From Congregicoccus sp964517665 (lineage in GTDB: Bacteria; Verrucomicrobiota; Verrucomicrobiia; Opitutales; Opitutaceae): a stretch of DNA of 64,000 nucleotides. Made by a program: the position numbers and the translations under genes. Location of the stretch: the NCBI GenBank assembly GCA_964517665.1, contig CAZFCY010000004.1:5965-69964 (forward strand), in the 5' to 3' direction. The notes below the pieces were generated by a model. That model was not told the origin of the DNA and searched no databases. It saw only the letters and a list, made by a program, of their open reading frames with translations. This document shows, in pieces, positions 1 to 9,117 of the stretch (positions are counted from its first letter, which is position 1; each line of letters opens with the position of its first letter).

Positions 1-341
1 GAGGCTTTGGCCATGGAATCGATGTGCTCGAATGTGAGCGTTTCGCTTATCGTTATGCCGGGAAGACTTGTGCGCTTCTGCAACTCCGCGATGTGAGCAG
101 CGTGATGCCGGCGGTCGGCGAGGGACGGTACGGCTGAGTAGAAATGACCGCCGGGAACAAACTCCACGTCGCCGTGGCTCGACCGCATGCGAAACTCTTC
201 GGATGAAAAGAACTGCTCCAGCAACTCGGCGGGCTTGGTCCCTCTCTTCAGCTGGTCGCAAAAGTGCAGGGCTTCGGGGCCGCTGGGGGCTCGCTTCAAG
301 ATGGCTTCAAAGCATGCGGCAACGAATTCAGGATCGGTCAT
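1..341 (-). CDS. Partial protein with DUF4214-like N-terminus (cut by window edge)
   Basis: An open frame starts at 341 and runs off the left edge, giving 113 visible residues. Its start overlaps the stop of the upstream glycosyltransferase gene in an ATGA arrangement (338-341), so the two are probably translationally coupled. Residues 1-50 have the pattern of a DUF4214-type helical module (EFVAACFEAILKR ... SSEEF). They are followed by VEFVPGGHFYSAVPS, a segment often seen just before the SAM-binding domain of methyltransferases in polysaccharide clusters. A methyltransferase is therefore the likely full product, but its catalytic domain is outside the window. The reading frame and overlap are seen directly; the family assignment is moderate. 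Confidence 0.6.
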   Translation of the reverse strand, partial: MTDPEFVAACFEAILKRAPSGPEALHFCDQLKRGTKPAELLEQFFSSEEFRMRSSHGDVEFVPGGHFYSAVPSLADRRHHAAHIAELQKRTSLPGITISETLTFEHIDSMAKA

Positions 342-2374
342 TGGAGTGAAGGGCAGGCAAGTTCGGGAATCGCTTTCGACAGCGCCTCCTTCAAGGCGCC
401 GGTGCTATAGTTGCGCGAAAGAAAACGCCAGGCCTCCGCTTGAACGGATCTCCATTTTTCCGGATCGGCATAGAGGGAGGCTACGGCATCGACAAAACTG
501 GAGGTTTCCGCGCACACGAGGTGTTGCTGCTCCCACTGGAGCCCCTCCGCTCCGATTGGCGTGGCGACGACAGGAGTGCCAAGGTGCATGGCTTCGAGCA
601 CCTTGCCCTTGATTCCTCCGCCATATCGCAGCGGGACGATTGCGACGCGGCTTCGGCGATACAAACTCAAGAGATCTTCATCCGACAGGTTCGAAAAGAC
701 TCGAACTCTGGGGGACTGGAGTTCGACGATATCCGGGGGCGCGTTCGACCCGACGATGGAGACGTTTGCGGCAATCAAGCGCGCGAGTTCGGGCCAGACG
801 TCCGCGAGAAACCATTTCACGGCGTCACGGTTCGGCGGATGATCGAAGCCTCCGACAAAGAGAAGGCCGTTTCTGTCGTCAAACGGCGGCACAATTGGAT
901 CAGGGGCTTCAAGGGCAAGCAGAGGAAGGCGGCCGATCTTGAGAGCGGGATGCTTCCGTCGAAGATGATCAACCTCGTCTTGAGACGGATAAAAAATCCA
1001 GTCTACCCGGTTGAATACATATTGTTCCTTGGCGAAATACTCCCTTGCGAGCTGCAAGTGCCCGGGATCCCCCAGATCATCGTAGGCCCTCTGAAGCGTG
1101 CGGGAGACAAGATCATGGCCGTAAAAGAGGAGAGGCGCGCTCGTCGCGGCGCGAAGCGGGTCGATCCACCGCGCGGAAGTATGCGCCCTGCTGAGAAAAA
1201 TGTAGTCGAACTGTTGGGCGTTCGCAGCAACCCAGGCCTGCCAATCGGCCGCAAATCGTGGTCCGACGAGCACTTCGACCCCAAGATCCTGCAGCCTGTT
1301 TGTGTAAGGCTCCTCGGGGAAGAAGTTGTCGCCGATAAATTTGACGACGAAGCCTTCAGCAAGGAAGAACCTGATGTAAGTCATTATGTTGCGCGAGCCC
1401 GCGTCCTTGTCGGGCCTGGGCACGTAATGATCTATGAAAAGAATGAGCTTTTTGTTTAAGCTTCGCTCTCGAGCGCGAAACATTTCTGTGGCGTTGGGGC
1501 GGTGGCTTGCCAGAACCCGTGACCAGCGATCAAGAAAAATGGTCCGGTTTCGCGCCTGATATCGTTTGATGCCCCTGTCATCGTCCACTCCGTTGCTTCT
1601 CCCCTCGTGGTGTATCACGAGCGAGCGCGGCTGGTAGTATGTCCGATAGCCGGCTTGTCTCACACGAAACGCCAGGTCGGTATCCTCATAGTAGGCCGGA
1701 GCATAGATATCGTCGAAGCCTTGGAGTTGCTGCCAGAGCGGTTTGGGTATGAGGATTGCGGCGCCCGAGCAATAATCCGTCTCCCGAACGTAATTGAATT
1801 CCGGAAGCGCGGCGTCCTGATTTCGGCCATAATTCCAAGCCGATCCATCGCGCCAGCATATGCCGCCGGCTTCCTGAAGTGTCCCGTCAGGATAGACAAG
1901 CTTGCTGCCGACCAGCCCCGCGCGGGGGCGCGTGGCGAATACTTGTAGCAGATAGTCGATAAATCCGTCGGTGACCTCCGTGTCGTTGTTGAGCAAGAGA
2001 AGGTAACGGCCGGAGGCTTGCGAAGCCGCCCGGTTGCACGTTCGAAGGAAGCCCAGGTTGTGGAAGTTCCGCACCACGCGCAAATGTGGAATGGAGCGCA
2101 ATGCTTGGAACACCGCCAGATCGGACGCGTCATCGGCGACGATGACCTCAAACGAGGCAGTATGGATGTGCCTTGCGATTGAACGGAGGCATTTAAGTGT
2201 AAAGTCGAACTGATTATGGGACGGAATGATTATGGAAACATCTGGCTGGGTTGGGGGAGGTGGAAGCTTGAAATCCGCGACCGCCAACCGCCGCAGGCGT
2301 CGGCAATGGCTGGACAGGTCGTAGGCCGGACGCGATTCCGCGGCGGTCGGGCTTCCTGGCATCAACGTGTCCAT
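338..2374 (-). CDS. Two-domain glycosyltransferase (GT2 + GT4)
   Basis: This 678-residue protein has no signal peptide and is probably cytosolic or membrane-associated. Residues about 45-290 form a GT2 domain: VSIIIPSHNQ at the nucleotide-sugar site, LLLNNDTEV as the DxD-like metal motif, and YYEDTDLAFR near the catalytic base. Residues about 310-670 form a GT4/GT-B domain, with LLFVGGFDHPPN, then VAIVPLRYGGGIKGKVLEAM and GTPVVATPIGAEGL, which carry the family's donor-binding glutamate region. Such fusions typically add two sugars in succession to a lipid-linked glycan. It overlaps the methyltransferase upstream by 13 bp and the partial gene downstream by 4 bp, so it belongs to the polysaccharide operon. 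Sugar specificity cannot be read from sequence. Confidence 0.88.
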   Translation of the reverse strand: MDTLMPGSPTAAESRPAYDLSSHCRRLRRLAVADFKLPPPPTQPDVSIIIPSHNQFDFTLKCLRSIARHIHTASFEVIVADDASDLAVFQALRSIPHLRVVRNFHNLGFLRTCNRAASQASGRYLLLLNNDTEVTDGFIDYLLQVFATRPRAGLVGSKLVYPDGTLQEAGGICWRDGSAWNYGRNQDAALPEFNYVRETDYCSGAAILIPKPLWQQLQGFDDIYAPAYYEDTDLAFRVRQAGYRTYYQPRSLVIHHEGRSNGVDDDRGIKRYQARNRTIFLDRWSRVLASHRPNATEMFRARERSLNKKLILFIDHYVPRPDKDAGSRNIMTYIRFFLAEGFVVKFIGDNFFPEEPYTNRLQDLGVEVLVGPRFAADWQAWVAANAQQFDYIFLSRAHTSARWIDPLRAATSAPLLFYGHDLVSRTLQRAYDDLGDPGHLQLAREYFAKEQYVFNRVDWIFYPSQDEVDHLRRKHPALKIGRLPLLALEAPDPIVPPFDDRNGLLFVGGFDHPPNRDAVKWFLADVWPELARLIAANVSIVGSNAPPDIVELQSPRVRVFSNLSDEDLLSLYRRSRVAIVPLRYGGGIKGKVLEAMHLGTPVVATPIGAEGLQWEQQHLVCAETSSFVDAVASLYADPEKWRSVQAEAWRFLSRNYSTGALKEALSKAIPELACPSLQ

Positions 2375-3972
2375 GGATCCAGAAGCATGCGGCGCACCGC
2401 CCGCAGGGGTCCCGTAACGCGCCAGGAGAGGCTGGCGGTCATGCGTTGAATTTTGTCGCTCTGTCGCTGTAGTTGATCCGTCATTGCCTTAATCTGCGCT
2501 TCAAGGGCGAGACACTCTTCAACGGAATGTTTTCCCGCCTCCAGGCATTGGTAGAGCTGGGCTTGCGCGGCGGCGATCTGTTGTTCCAGTTGATCGGTCT
2601 GTGCGCGATAACGGGCTGTTGCGGTGTCGAAGCGTTCGCGTAGTTCGGCTTTGTCCGCTCGGATGCGCTCCGCCAGAAGTTTCTCCTGCGCGTTTGATTC
2701 GGCCAGTTTATTCTCAAGGGACTTGAGCATCTCCAGGCGCTGTGAAGCCAGTTGCGATCGCGCCTCTGAGAGATTGAGAAAATGCTGGGCTTGTTTGCGC
2801 ATGTGTTCGCGCTCCTTTTCCAGGTCGCGCGCCCACGCTGTGCGCTCCTCCAGAAGAAGCGTTTGTTGTTCACTACGGGCCATCGACGCAGCTAGCGCGT
2901 TCCGGAGTTTTTGAGCTTCGAGCTGCATGTCGCACAGCTCCTTCCTTTGGTCCGCGAAGGCCTCCAGCGACGGGCGCTTGTCGAGTTGCTGCCGCGCTTC
3001 GCGAAGTTCGGCCTCGGATTGAGCGAGTTGGCCGGAAATGTGCGATATGGTGCGACGCTGGTCCGTCAGGGCGTCGTGAGCGTCCCGCCGCGCCTGTTCC
3101 AAGTCTTGAATCTTCTGGGGGGCTGTCTCGAGTTGCTCTTTCAGATCCTGGATGACATTCGCGCGAGCCGCGGAAGTGTTTTCTATCTCAAGCAGCGCAG
3201 CTCTTATATTATATCCCTGCTCCCACCAGTCCCAGATGTATGCGCTGGTGCCCGGATCTTCGAATACGCCAACGGGCAGGCTGCGGATGGGCTGGTTTGA
3301 GCAAACTGCCAGCGAATACACACCCTTGATCACGCCCGGCTCGAAACGGGGATCGTCCGGATCGGAGATGAAGCTGCCTGGCGTCGCATGCGCATCCGTG
3401 TCGAATGCGAAATAGGAGCCTGCGACCAGGCGCTGCCGTCCGATGGCGACATGGGGGAAGTTTTCCCTTAGAAGACCTGCGAACTCGTGATGGGTGAGCT
3501 CGTGAACGTGAAACATGTTGCGGGGCCGCCCGGATGCGCCGTAAACAAGCCTGTCCGGGCTCGATATGATCAACATGCCATCCGGCTTCAGGATGCGCCT
3601 GCACTCTTGAAGGAAGCCTTGCGGGGATTCGATATGCTCGATGGTTTCAAACGATACGACAACCTCGATGGACTGATCATCCAATGGCAGCCGGGTGCAA
3701 TCCGCCACCTCGAAACGCAATCGAGGATGGCCGTACTTGCGCCTTGCATGAGCGACGGCGTCGGCGGCATTGTCGAAGCCGATTACGGTTGATGCCTTGG
3801 ATGCCAAAAGGGCGGAGCCATATCCTTCGCCCGATGCCACATCCGCAACGGACCGTCCTGCGACCAGCTCCAAGGCGATCGCATACCTATGCAGGTGTTC
3901 GAAGTGGATCTGTGTAATGCGATCGTCGTCTGGAATGAAACGTTCGCCTGTGAACTGCAGGGGAGTGTCCAT
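2362..3972 (-). CDS. SAM-dependent methyltransferase with long C-terminal coiled coil
   Basis: The start is set at 3972 (MDTPLQFTGERFIP). An in-frame extension to 4146 is Arg-rich and unlike coding sequence. The 536-residue product has a class I methyltransferase domain at about residues 20-200: motif I VADVASGEGYGSALLA, VVSFETIEHIESP, and ILKPDGMLIISSPD. From about residue 250 to 510 it is rich in E/Q/K/R/L/A heptads, a predicted long coiled coil. It ends in LSWRVTGPLRAVRRMLL, a basic amphipathic tail that often follows coiled coils in O-antigen enzymes. It lies between Wzt and the glycosyltransferase. By analogy with WbdD, which caps O-polysaccharide chains and uses a coiled coil as a length ruler, it could terminate chains; this is inference. 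Confidence 0.82.
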   Translation of the reverse strand: MDTPLQFTGERFIPDDDRITQIHFEHLHRYAIALELVAGRSVADVASGEGYGSALLASKASTVIGFDNAADAVAHARRKYGHPRLRFEVADCTRLPLDDQSIEVVVSFETIEHIESPQGFLQECRRILKPDGMLIISSPDRLVYGASGRPRNMFHVHELTHHEFAGLLRENFPHVAIGRQRLVAGSYFAFDTDAHATPGSFISDPDDPRFEPGVIKGVYSLAVCSNQPIRSLPVGVFEDPGTSAYIWDWWEQGYNIRAALLEIENTSAARANVIQDLKEQLETAPQKIQDLEQARRDAHDALTDQRRTISHISGQLAQSEAELREARQQLDKRPSLEAFADQRKELCDMQLEAQKLRNALAASMARSEQQTLLLEERTAWARDLEKEREHMRKQAQHFLNLSEARSQLASQRLEMLKSLENKLAESNAQEKLLAERIRADKAELRERFDTATARYRAQTDQLEQQIAAAQAQLYQCLEAGKHSVEECLALEAQIKAMTDQLQRQSDKIQRMTASLSWRVTGPLRAVRRMLLDPWTR

Positions 3973-4120
3973 TATGGATTCGGCGTATTGCGGAGGGTGC
4001 CGCGTCGTCCGGGCCCGTTGCTGCCGATGGGAGGATGCCCGCTCAGGGGAACGACACTTTCCAGGTTTCTTTGCACGATCTTGTCGGCTCCGAGGTTGCT
4101 CCGCGAATAGCGCGGCCAGC

Positions 4121-5524
4121 TCATTTGGCGGATGCCGCTTCCGCATGTTCGACGGAGAGGGCGATATGCCGCATGGGAAGGGCGATCAATCCCCGGTGCA
4201 CGTAAGGGTGAAGGGACTCGATCGCCAAGGCTTCGTGAATCCAATGGTGTTGGATATGTGATTCGAGCGTGCCGGACGCAAGCGCGGGCGCGATCATATA
4301 AGTTCCCTTGGGCAGAAGCGGCATATCGAACCTGAATATGCCTGTTAAGCGGGCGCCTGCCTTTACTGTGGCCGGGGCGGACCGGGTGGAAAGGAAGGTG
4401 TTCTCACCGAACAGCAGTTGTCCAAGACGATCCTTGAGGTAAAAGCCGATGATGACGTCTGCAATATCAGCATCCGCCTGGGCGTGAATGCGAAGTTCCA
4501 CGCATTCTCCCCCGCGAATGGTGTGGATGGACTCGTCCTTCCCTGCGATGTGCAGGGTGGCGCCGACAATCCGGGCCAATCCGGTTCCGTATCCGGGAGC
4601 GTTGGGATTGAATTCGTGGAGGTGGTAGTCTGCAGGAAGGCCGAGTTGGCGCAGATGTGCCGCGCGATCGAGCGCTGGAACTGCGGAGGATCGCGCCACC
4701 GAGGGTCGATCCGCGGGCTTTCGCGCGCTCGGGCCGCCGTCCTGCGGTTGATTGAAGTGGGCTAGATACGCTTCGGAAACAACCTGCGCATCGCCTGACA
4801 TTTGCAGCCGCCCATCATTGAGCCAGAGCGCTTTGGAGCAAAGAGCGGTAAGATCCCGCGCGTTGTGGGTTACGAAGAGCACGGTTCCGCGTTCGCGAAA
4901 GGAGTTGAGCCAGCGCATGCATTTTTGCACGAAGAAGACATCACCGACCGCGAGGGCCTCGTCTATGATCAGAAGGTCGGCATCGACATGGGTGACAATT
5001 GCAAAGGCTAATCGCATTTGCATGCCACTGGAATAGGTCTTGACGGGCTGATCCAGAAAATCGCCGATGCCGGCGAAATCAGCAATCTCGTCGAAGCGGT
5101 CGCGGGTCTGAGTTCTGGATAGGCCCAGCAGCGAGGCATTGAGATAGACGTTTTCGCGGCCGGTGAAGTCAGGATTGAAGCCGCTTCCCAATTCCAGAAG
5201 GGCAGCGACACGTCCGTTGACTCGAGCTGTTCCGAGGGTTGGTTGAAGCGTGCCTGCGATGATTTGGAGAAGGGTCGACTTTCCGGAACCGTTTCTTCCG
5301 ATGATGCCGATCGTTTCCCCGCGTCGCACTTGGAAGGAAATATCGGTGAGCGCAAAAAAATCCCGGTAGTGCCTTTCCGCCCTTGAATGCATCAGAGCGC
5401 GTGTGCCGGGAATAAGCCGGCCCGCAGTCTCGAGCGCGGGGGCCAAGAGCCTTGAAGAGGGGCGCTTCCAGATGCGATAAGCCTTGGTCAGCTGCTCTAT
5501 GGATATTGCGATGTCGTTGTCCAC
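4121..5524 (-). CDS. wzt: Polysaccharide ABC exporter ATPase with carbohydrate-binding C-terminus (Wzt-like)
   Basis: The ATPase domain spans about residues 1-250: Walker A GIIGRNGSGKSTLL, signature YSSGMQMRLAFA, Walker B LLIIDEALAVGD, and the H-loop FVTHNARD. The LNASLLGL and RFDEIADFAGIGDFLDQP segments are typical of TagH/KpsT/Wzt polysaccharide exporters. Residues about 310-465 form a beta-rich Wzt_C domain, which in known O-antigen systems binds the modified non-reducing end of the glycan. GTG at 5524 is preferred because it places VDNDIAISIEQL at the N-terminus. GTG at 5545 is an alternative, and the longer ATG reading starts inside the permease gene. It pairs with the permease just upstream. 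Confidence 0.88.
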   Translation of the reverse strand: MDNDIAISIEQLTKAYRIWKRPSSRLLAPALETAGRLIPGTRALMHSRAERHYRDFFALTDISFQVRRGETIGIIGRNGSGKSTLLQIIAGTLQPTLGTARVNGRVAALLELGSGFNPDFTGRENVYLNASLLGLSRTQTRDRFDEIADFAGIGDFLDQPVKTYSSGMQMRLAFAIVTHVDADLLIIDEALAVGDVFFVQKCMRWLNSFRERGTVLFVTHNARDLTALCSKALWLNDGRLQMSGDAQVVSEAYLAHFNQPQDGGPSARKPADRPSVARSSAVPALDRAAHLRQLGLPADYHLHEFNPNAPGYGTGLARIVGATLHIAGKDESIHTIRGGECVELRIHAQADADIADVIIGFYLKDRLGQLLFGENTFLSTRSAPATVKAGARLTGIFRFDMPLLPKGTYMIAPALASGTLESHIQHHWIHEALAIESLHPYVHRGLIALPMRHIALSVEHAEAASAK

Positions 5525-5544
5525 GGTGGAGATGCGACACCACA

Positions 5545-6513
5545 CTAGATGACGTCTGCAAACGCATTCTTGAGCCTCGCGAAACAGGCGAACCCGGCAA
5601 AGAATGTGACAGCGGAAATGGATGTCATCGATACCCAGCTTTCCATGGGAGGGAGACGGTTCCAGAGGACGAGGTCTCGGGAAATGTCGACAGCATGCAA
5701 AAGTGGATTGAATCGGAGGATCGCCCATGCCACGCCTTCGATTTTTGTCACCGGGTAGAAGATGGCGCTTGCAAACATGAGTCCCGTTGCGAGAGCGCCA
5801 ACGATCTGGCCGATGTCGCGGAAAAAGACTCCCAAGGCCGATATCAGGAAAGCAAGTCCCAGCGAGAGGGCGACAATCGACGCAATCACCAGGGGAAGAA
5901 GAAGCATGGTCGTGTGAAGTCCCCGTCCAGCGGCAAGCGCTCCGATCATCACGAGCATGAGTGAGATCGTCATATGCACGACCGCGGCGCAGACGCAGGA
6001 GGCCGGCAGCACCTCGAGCGGGAAAACGACCTTCTTGACGAAGTTCGGCTGGGTGGCGATCAGCGCTGGAGCGGCCATGATCGATTCAGCCACGACATGG
6101 AATAGAGTCAGGCCAATGAATATGCCCAAGCCGTAATCCCATTTGGATTCGCTTTCAACAACACCGAACTTTCCTCCGAAGATGTACCCAAAGACGCCGA
6201 CATAGAGCGTTAACATGAGCAATGGATTGAGCACCGACCATGCAAGTCCGAGCATGCTGCCCTTATGGCGCATTTCGACGCTCCGCACGGTAAACTGCCA
6301 GAGCAGTTCCCTGTGTCGCCAAAGCGTGCCTATTGAGGTGATCGGATTAGGGAGAGAGGCGGATCGACGCTGTGCAATTGGCTCCGGATGGGATGTTGGA
6401 TGAGTCGCGATGTTTTCGACTGTCCCGGGTTTCGGCAGGTGGTCCGCCGGAAAACGTGAACGGTGGGTCATGGGTCTTTGAGCAGTCTTCAGTCGTTGCG
6501 CTGAAAGCTGCAA
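5545..6513 (-). CDS. wzm: Polysaccharide ABC exporter permease (Wzm-like)
   Basis: The 322-residue product has an ABC-2 (TagG/KpsM/Wzm) permease domain. A cytosolic N-terminal stretch leads into LWQFTVRSVEMRHKGSMLGL, the conserved entry motif of the family, followed by about six membrane segments (for example LNPLLMLTLYVGVFGYIF). QPNFVKKVVFPLEVLP is the typical cytoplasmic coupling element. It lies between gmd and the Wzt-type ATPase on the same strand and should form the inner-membrane channel for the lipid-linked glycan. The first ATG is 3 bp downstream of the gmd stop; a second Met at 6471 is also possible because the first 60 residues are poorly conserved in character. Confidence 0.88.
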   Translation of the reverse strand: MQLSAQRLKTAQRPMTHRSRFPADHLPKPGTVENIATHPTSHPEPIAQRRSASLPNPITSIGTLWRHRELLWQFTVRSVEMRHKGSMLGLAWSVLNPLLMLTLYVGVFGYIFGGKFGVVESESKWDYGLGIFIGLTLFHVVAESIMAAPALIATQPNFVKKVVFPLEVLPASCVCAAVVHMTISLMLVMIGALAAGRGLHTTMLLLPLVIASIVALSLGLAFLISALGVFFRDIGQIVGALATGLMFASAIFYPVTKIEGVAWAILRFNPLLHAVDISRDLVLWNRLPPMESWVSMTSISAVTFFAGFACFARLKNAFADVI

Positions 6514-6516
6514 ATT

Positions 6517-7497
6517 TCATTTCGAAGTCTTGGTTAGTTCGCCTTCCACCAGCCGTCCGATCATTTCCTCGAACGGCACCGAGTTTTCCCAGCCCAGAAG
6601 CCGTTTGGCTTTCGTTGGGTTTCCGCAGGGCGCCATCGGTTCGACGGAGGTGACGAGGTTGGCATCGTATTTCACGTAGTCGCGCCAGTTCAGATCCACG
6701 GCTGCGAAGGCGTTGGCGACGAGATCCTCGACGGAGTTGAGCTTGCCCGTGGCGAGGACGAAGTCGTCCACCGGGTCGTTTTGCAGCATCATCCACATGC
6801 CCGCGGCGTAGTCGGGCGCCCAGCCCCAGTCGCGGCGGCCGCTCAGGCTGCCGAGCACGAGTTCGGATTGGAGGCCCTTTTTGATCCGCGCGACGGCGCG
6901 GGCGATTTTCATCGTGACGAAGTTCGAACTCCGCCGCGGGGATTCGTGATTGTAGAGGATCGCGGAGCAGGTGGGGAGCTGGTAGGCGATGCGATAGATC
7001 CGCGCCATCTGCTGCGAGAAGGCCTTGGCCGCGCCGTAGGGGGTGGTGGGGTTTACGGGGGTCATTTCATCCTGCGGCGAGTGCGGAGGAGAGCCGAAAA
7101 CCTCGCTGCTCGAGGCGTAGAGGAATTTCGGCGGCTCGGCGAAGTCGCGGATGATCTCGAGGAGGCGAAGGGTGGCCATGCCGATGCTGTCCACTGTGGC
7201 TTCGGGAAGTTCCAGGCTCAGGCGCGGGCTGGATTGCCCGGCGAGGTGGTAGAACTCGTGCGGCCTGGCCTTGGCGATGATCCGCCGCAGGTGGGTGGCG
7301 TCTTCAAAGGAGCCGTTGTGGAGGAAGAGCCGTTTTCCCGCGATGGCGGGGTTGTTGACCAGGGCCGCGATGTTGCTCGATCCGAGCGAGTCGGGGCGGT
7401 GGACCAGGCCGTGCACCTCGTAGTCGCGCTCCAGGAGCAGTTCACAAAGATAGGAACCGTCCTGGCCGGTGATTCCTGTGATGAATGCGCGTGGCAT
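6517..7497 (-). CDS. gmd: GDP-mannose 4,6-dehydratase
   Basis: The start is set at 7497 (MPRAFITGITGQDGSYL); the ATG at 7683 would add a 62-residue low-complexity extension. The 326-residue product is an extended SDR enzyme. It shows TGITGQDGSYL for NADP binding, EFYHLAGQSS, the catalytic SSSEVFG segment, and the YGAAKAF Tyr-x3-Lys pair. The C-terminal NPTKAKRLLGWE is typical of GDP-mannose dehydratases. It converts GDP-mannose to GDP-4-keto-6-deoxymannose, the precursor of GDP-fucose, GDP-rhamnose or GDP-perosamine. Its position beside the Wzm/Wzt exporter suggests a 6-deoxyhexose in the exported glycan. No epimerase or aminotransferase partner is visible in the window. Confidence 0.9.
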   Translation of the reverse strand: MPRAFITGITGQDGSYLCELLLERDYEVHGLVHRPDSLGSSNIAALVNNPAIAGKRLFLHNGSFEDATHLRRIIAKARPHEFYHLAGQSSPRLSLELPEATVDSIGMATLRLLEIIRDFAEPPKFLYASSSEVFGSPPHSPQDEMTPVNPTTPYGAAKAFSQQMARIYRIAYQLPTCSAILYNHESPRRSSNFVTMKIARAVARIKKGLQSELVLGSLSGRRDWGWAPDYAAGMWMMLQNDPVDDFVLATGKLNSVEDLVANAFAAVDLNWRDYVKYDANLVTSVEPMAPCGNPTKAKRLLGWENSVPFEEMIGRLVEGELTKTSK

Positions 7498-7707
7498 GGG
7501 ACTGTTACGCAGGCATCGCGGACAGTCGCCAAGTGAAAACTGCCGGGACGCCGGCCGCGCGATGATTTCTCCGGGGCCGGCGCGTTTGCCGCTTCGCGCA
7601 TGTTCCGTCTCGCGGCCGGGAGTTTGGTCTTGCCATGCGTTTGACGGCACACGGTCTTTCGCTCTCATGGAACCGTCCGGCAAGTCGTGCAGTCACGAGG
7701 AACTCAA

Positions 7708-9114
7708 GTGGTTTTGACGCTCGAGAAGAAGCTCGTCGGGAAGCGCGTGTTTTGGGGAACTGTTCTGAGTCTGTTCGCTCTCGTGTCACCGGCGCACGGG
7801 GAGGACGCGCGAGATGAATCGCTGCCGATGGCGGAGGTGTTGTTTCCGCAATTGGAATCGGTGTTGAGCGCGGCGATGAGCGAGTCGCCGCGCATGGTGC
7901 AGAGCAATCTCGCGCGGCTCGAGCGGCTCGAAACTGCGCTGGCGACTCGCTCGAACATGTTTCCCAGTGTGGGAGGCATGTTGCAGTTCAATTTCCAGGA
8001 GGACAGAACCGCGAACCGGCCCGAGGCGGTTTCCACCGAGAAGCTCTACTACAGTTTGCAGGCCGTGCAGCCGCTCTTCCATTGGGGGACGCTTCAGGCC
8101 CGAACCCGGATCGACAGGATCACCGCGGAGGTGACCGGGAACAACATGGCCGAGGCGTACCGGTTGCTCGCGCTCGAGATCCGCCGCGATTTTCTCCAAC
8201 TCGTCATTCTGAAGCAATCGGCCGACAATGCGCGCTTCGACCGCGATCGGGCGCGGCAGCAGGTCGGCGAGGCACAGGCAAAGATCGAATCCGGCGAGAG
8301 CCCTGCCTCCCTGGCGGAGCCCACGCGGAATGCCCTGGATGTGGCGGAACTCTCGCTCGAGCGCAGCGAATACGCCTTGCGATCGGCCGTGCAGCGTTTC
8401 CAGCGGCTGACCGGGCAGGACGATTTCCGCGAAGAGATGATTCCCGACGGGATACCGCGGATCGGAGGCGCGGGCGCCGGCGTGGCGAGGTCGCTCCGGA
8501 TGAACTATGTCGAGAAAGGCGAGGTGGAGAGTTCGATCCGTTTCATCAATTCGCAGCTTCAGATCGCGATGCAGAAACGGAGGGAGCACATCTTCAGGAT
8601 GGCCTTGCGTCCCAGAGTCGATCTGGTGGCCGGCACCACCCAGGACGAGCGAAGCTATACCCTGGATGTTTCCAGCAAGGATAGCATCGCCTCGCTTTTC
8701 ATCGGGATGCGGGTGACGTGGAACATCTTCGACAGCTTCGGGGCGCGCCACCAGTTGCGGTCGGCGATGTATCGCACGCGACAACTCGAGCTGCAGGCGA
8801 AGGATCTTCGCGAGGATCTGATCACGGCGTTGGAGAATGCGGAGACGGAACTCGGATTCGCGCAGCGCTCGCTCGGGTTTTCCGAGCGCAGCCACGGGTT
8901 GACGGTGCGGGGCGTGGCCAGTGCCGAGTCGCTCGTGGTCAGCGGGCGGGGATCGCCTGCCGATGTCGATGCCGCGAAGAGCCGGGAGCGGGTCGCCCGG
9001 ATCGCGGTGTTCCAGGCGCGCGCCGCCTATCTCAGCGCGGCGGCCAATCTTCTTTCGCTGGTGAATCGGGATCCGTTCGCCAATTCGGCCGCCGACAAGA
9101 TCATGAACCCATAG
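7708..9114 (+). CDS. TolC-family outer membrane efflux protein
   Basis: GTG at 7708 is preferred over the ATG at 7687. A GAGGAA element lies 6 bp upstream of it, and the N-terminus then reads as a signal peptide (VFWGTVLSLFALVSPAHGED, cleavage near residue 32). The 468-residue product has the alpha-helical duplicated architecture of outer-membrane efflux proteins. The first half spans residues about 45-240 (ESVLSAAMSESPRMVQSNLARLERL; YSLQAVQPLFHWGTLQARTRID) and a second copy runs from about 270 to 450 (GMRVTWNIFDSFGARHQLRSAM). It is followed after 3 bp by the periplasmic adaptor gene, so it is the outer-membrane duct of the efflux system at 7.7-12.5 kb. Transport substrate is unknown. Confidence 0.87.
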   Translation: MVLTLEKKLVGKRVFWGTVLSLFALVSPAHGEDARDESLPMAEVLFPQLESVLSAAMSESPRMVQSNLARLERLETALATRSNMFPSVGGMLQFNFQEDRTANRPEAVSTEKLYYSLQAVQPLFHWGTLQARTRIDRITAEVTGNNMAEAYRLLALEIRRDFLQLVILKQSADNARFDRDRARQQVGEAQAKIESGESPASLAEPTRNALDVAELSLERSEYALRSAVQRFQRLTGQDDFREEMIPDGIPRIGGAGAGVARSLRMNYVEKGEVESSIRFINSQLQIAMQKRREHIFRMALRPRVDLVAGTTQDERSYTLDVSSKDSIASLFIGMRVTWNIFDSFGARHQLRSAMYRTRQLELQAKDLREDLITALENAETELGFAQRSLGFSERSHGLTVRGVASAESLVVSGRGSPADVDAAKSRERVARIAVFQARAAYLSAAANLLSLVNRDPFANSAADKIMNP

Positions 9115-9117
9115 CCC

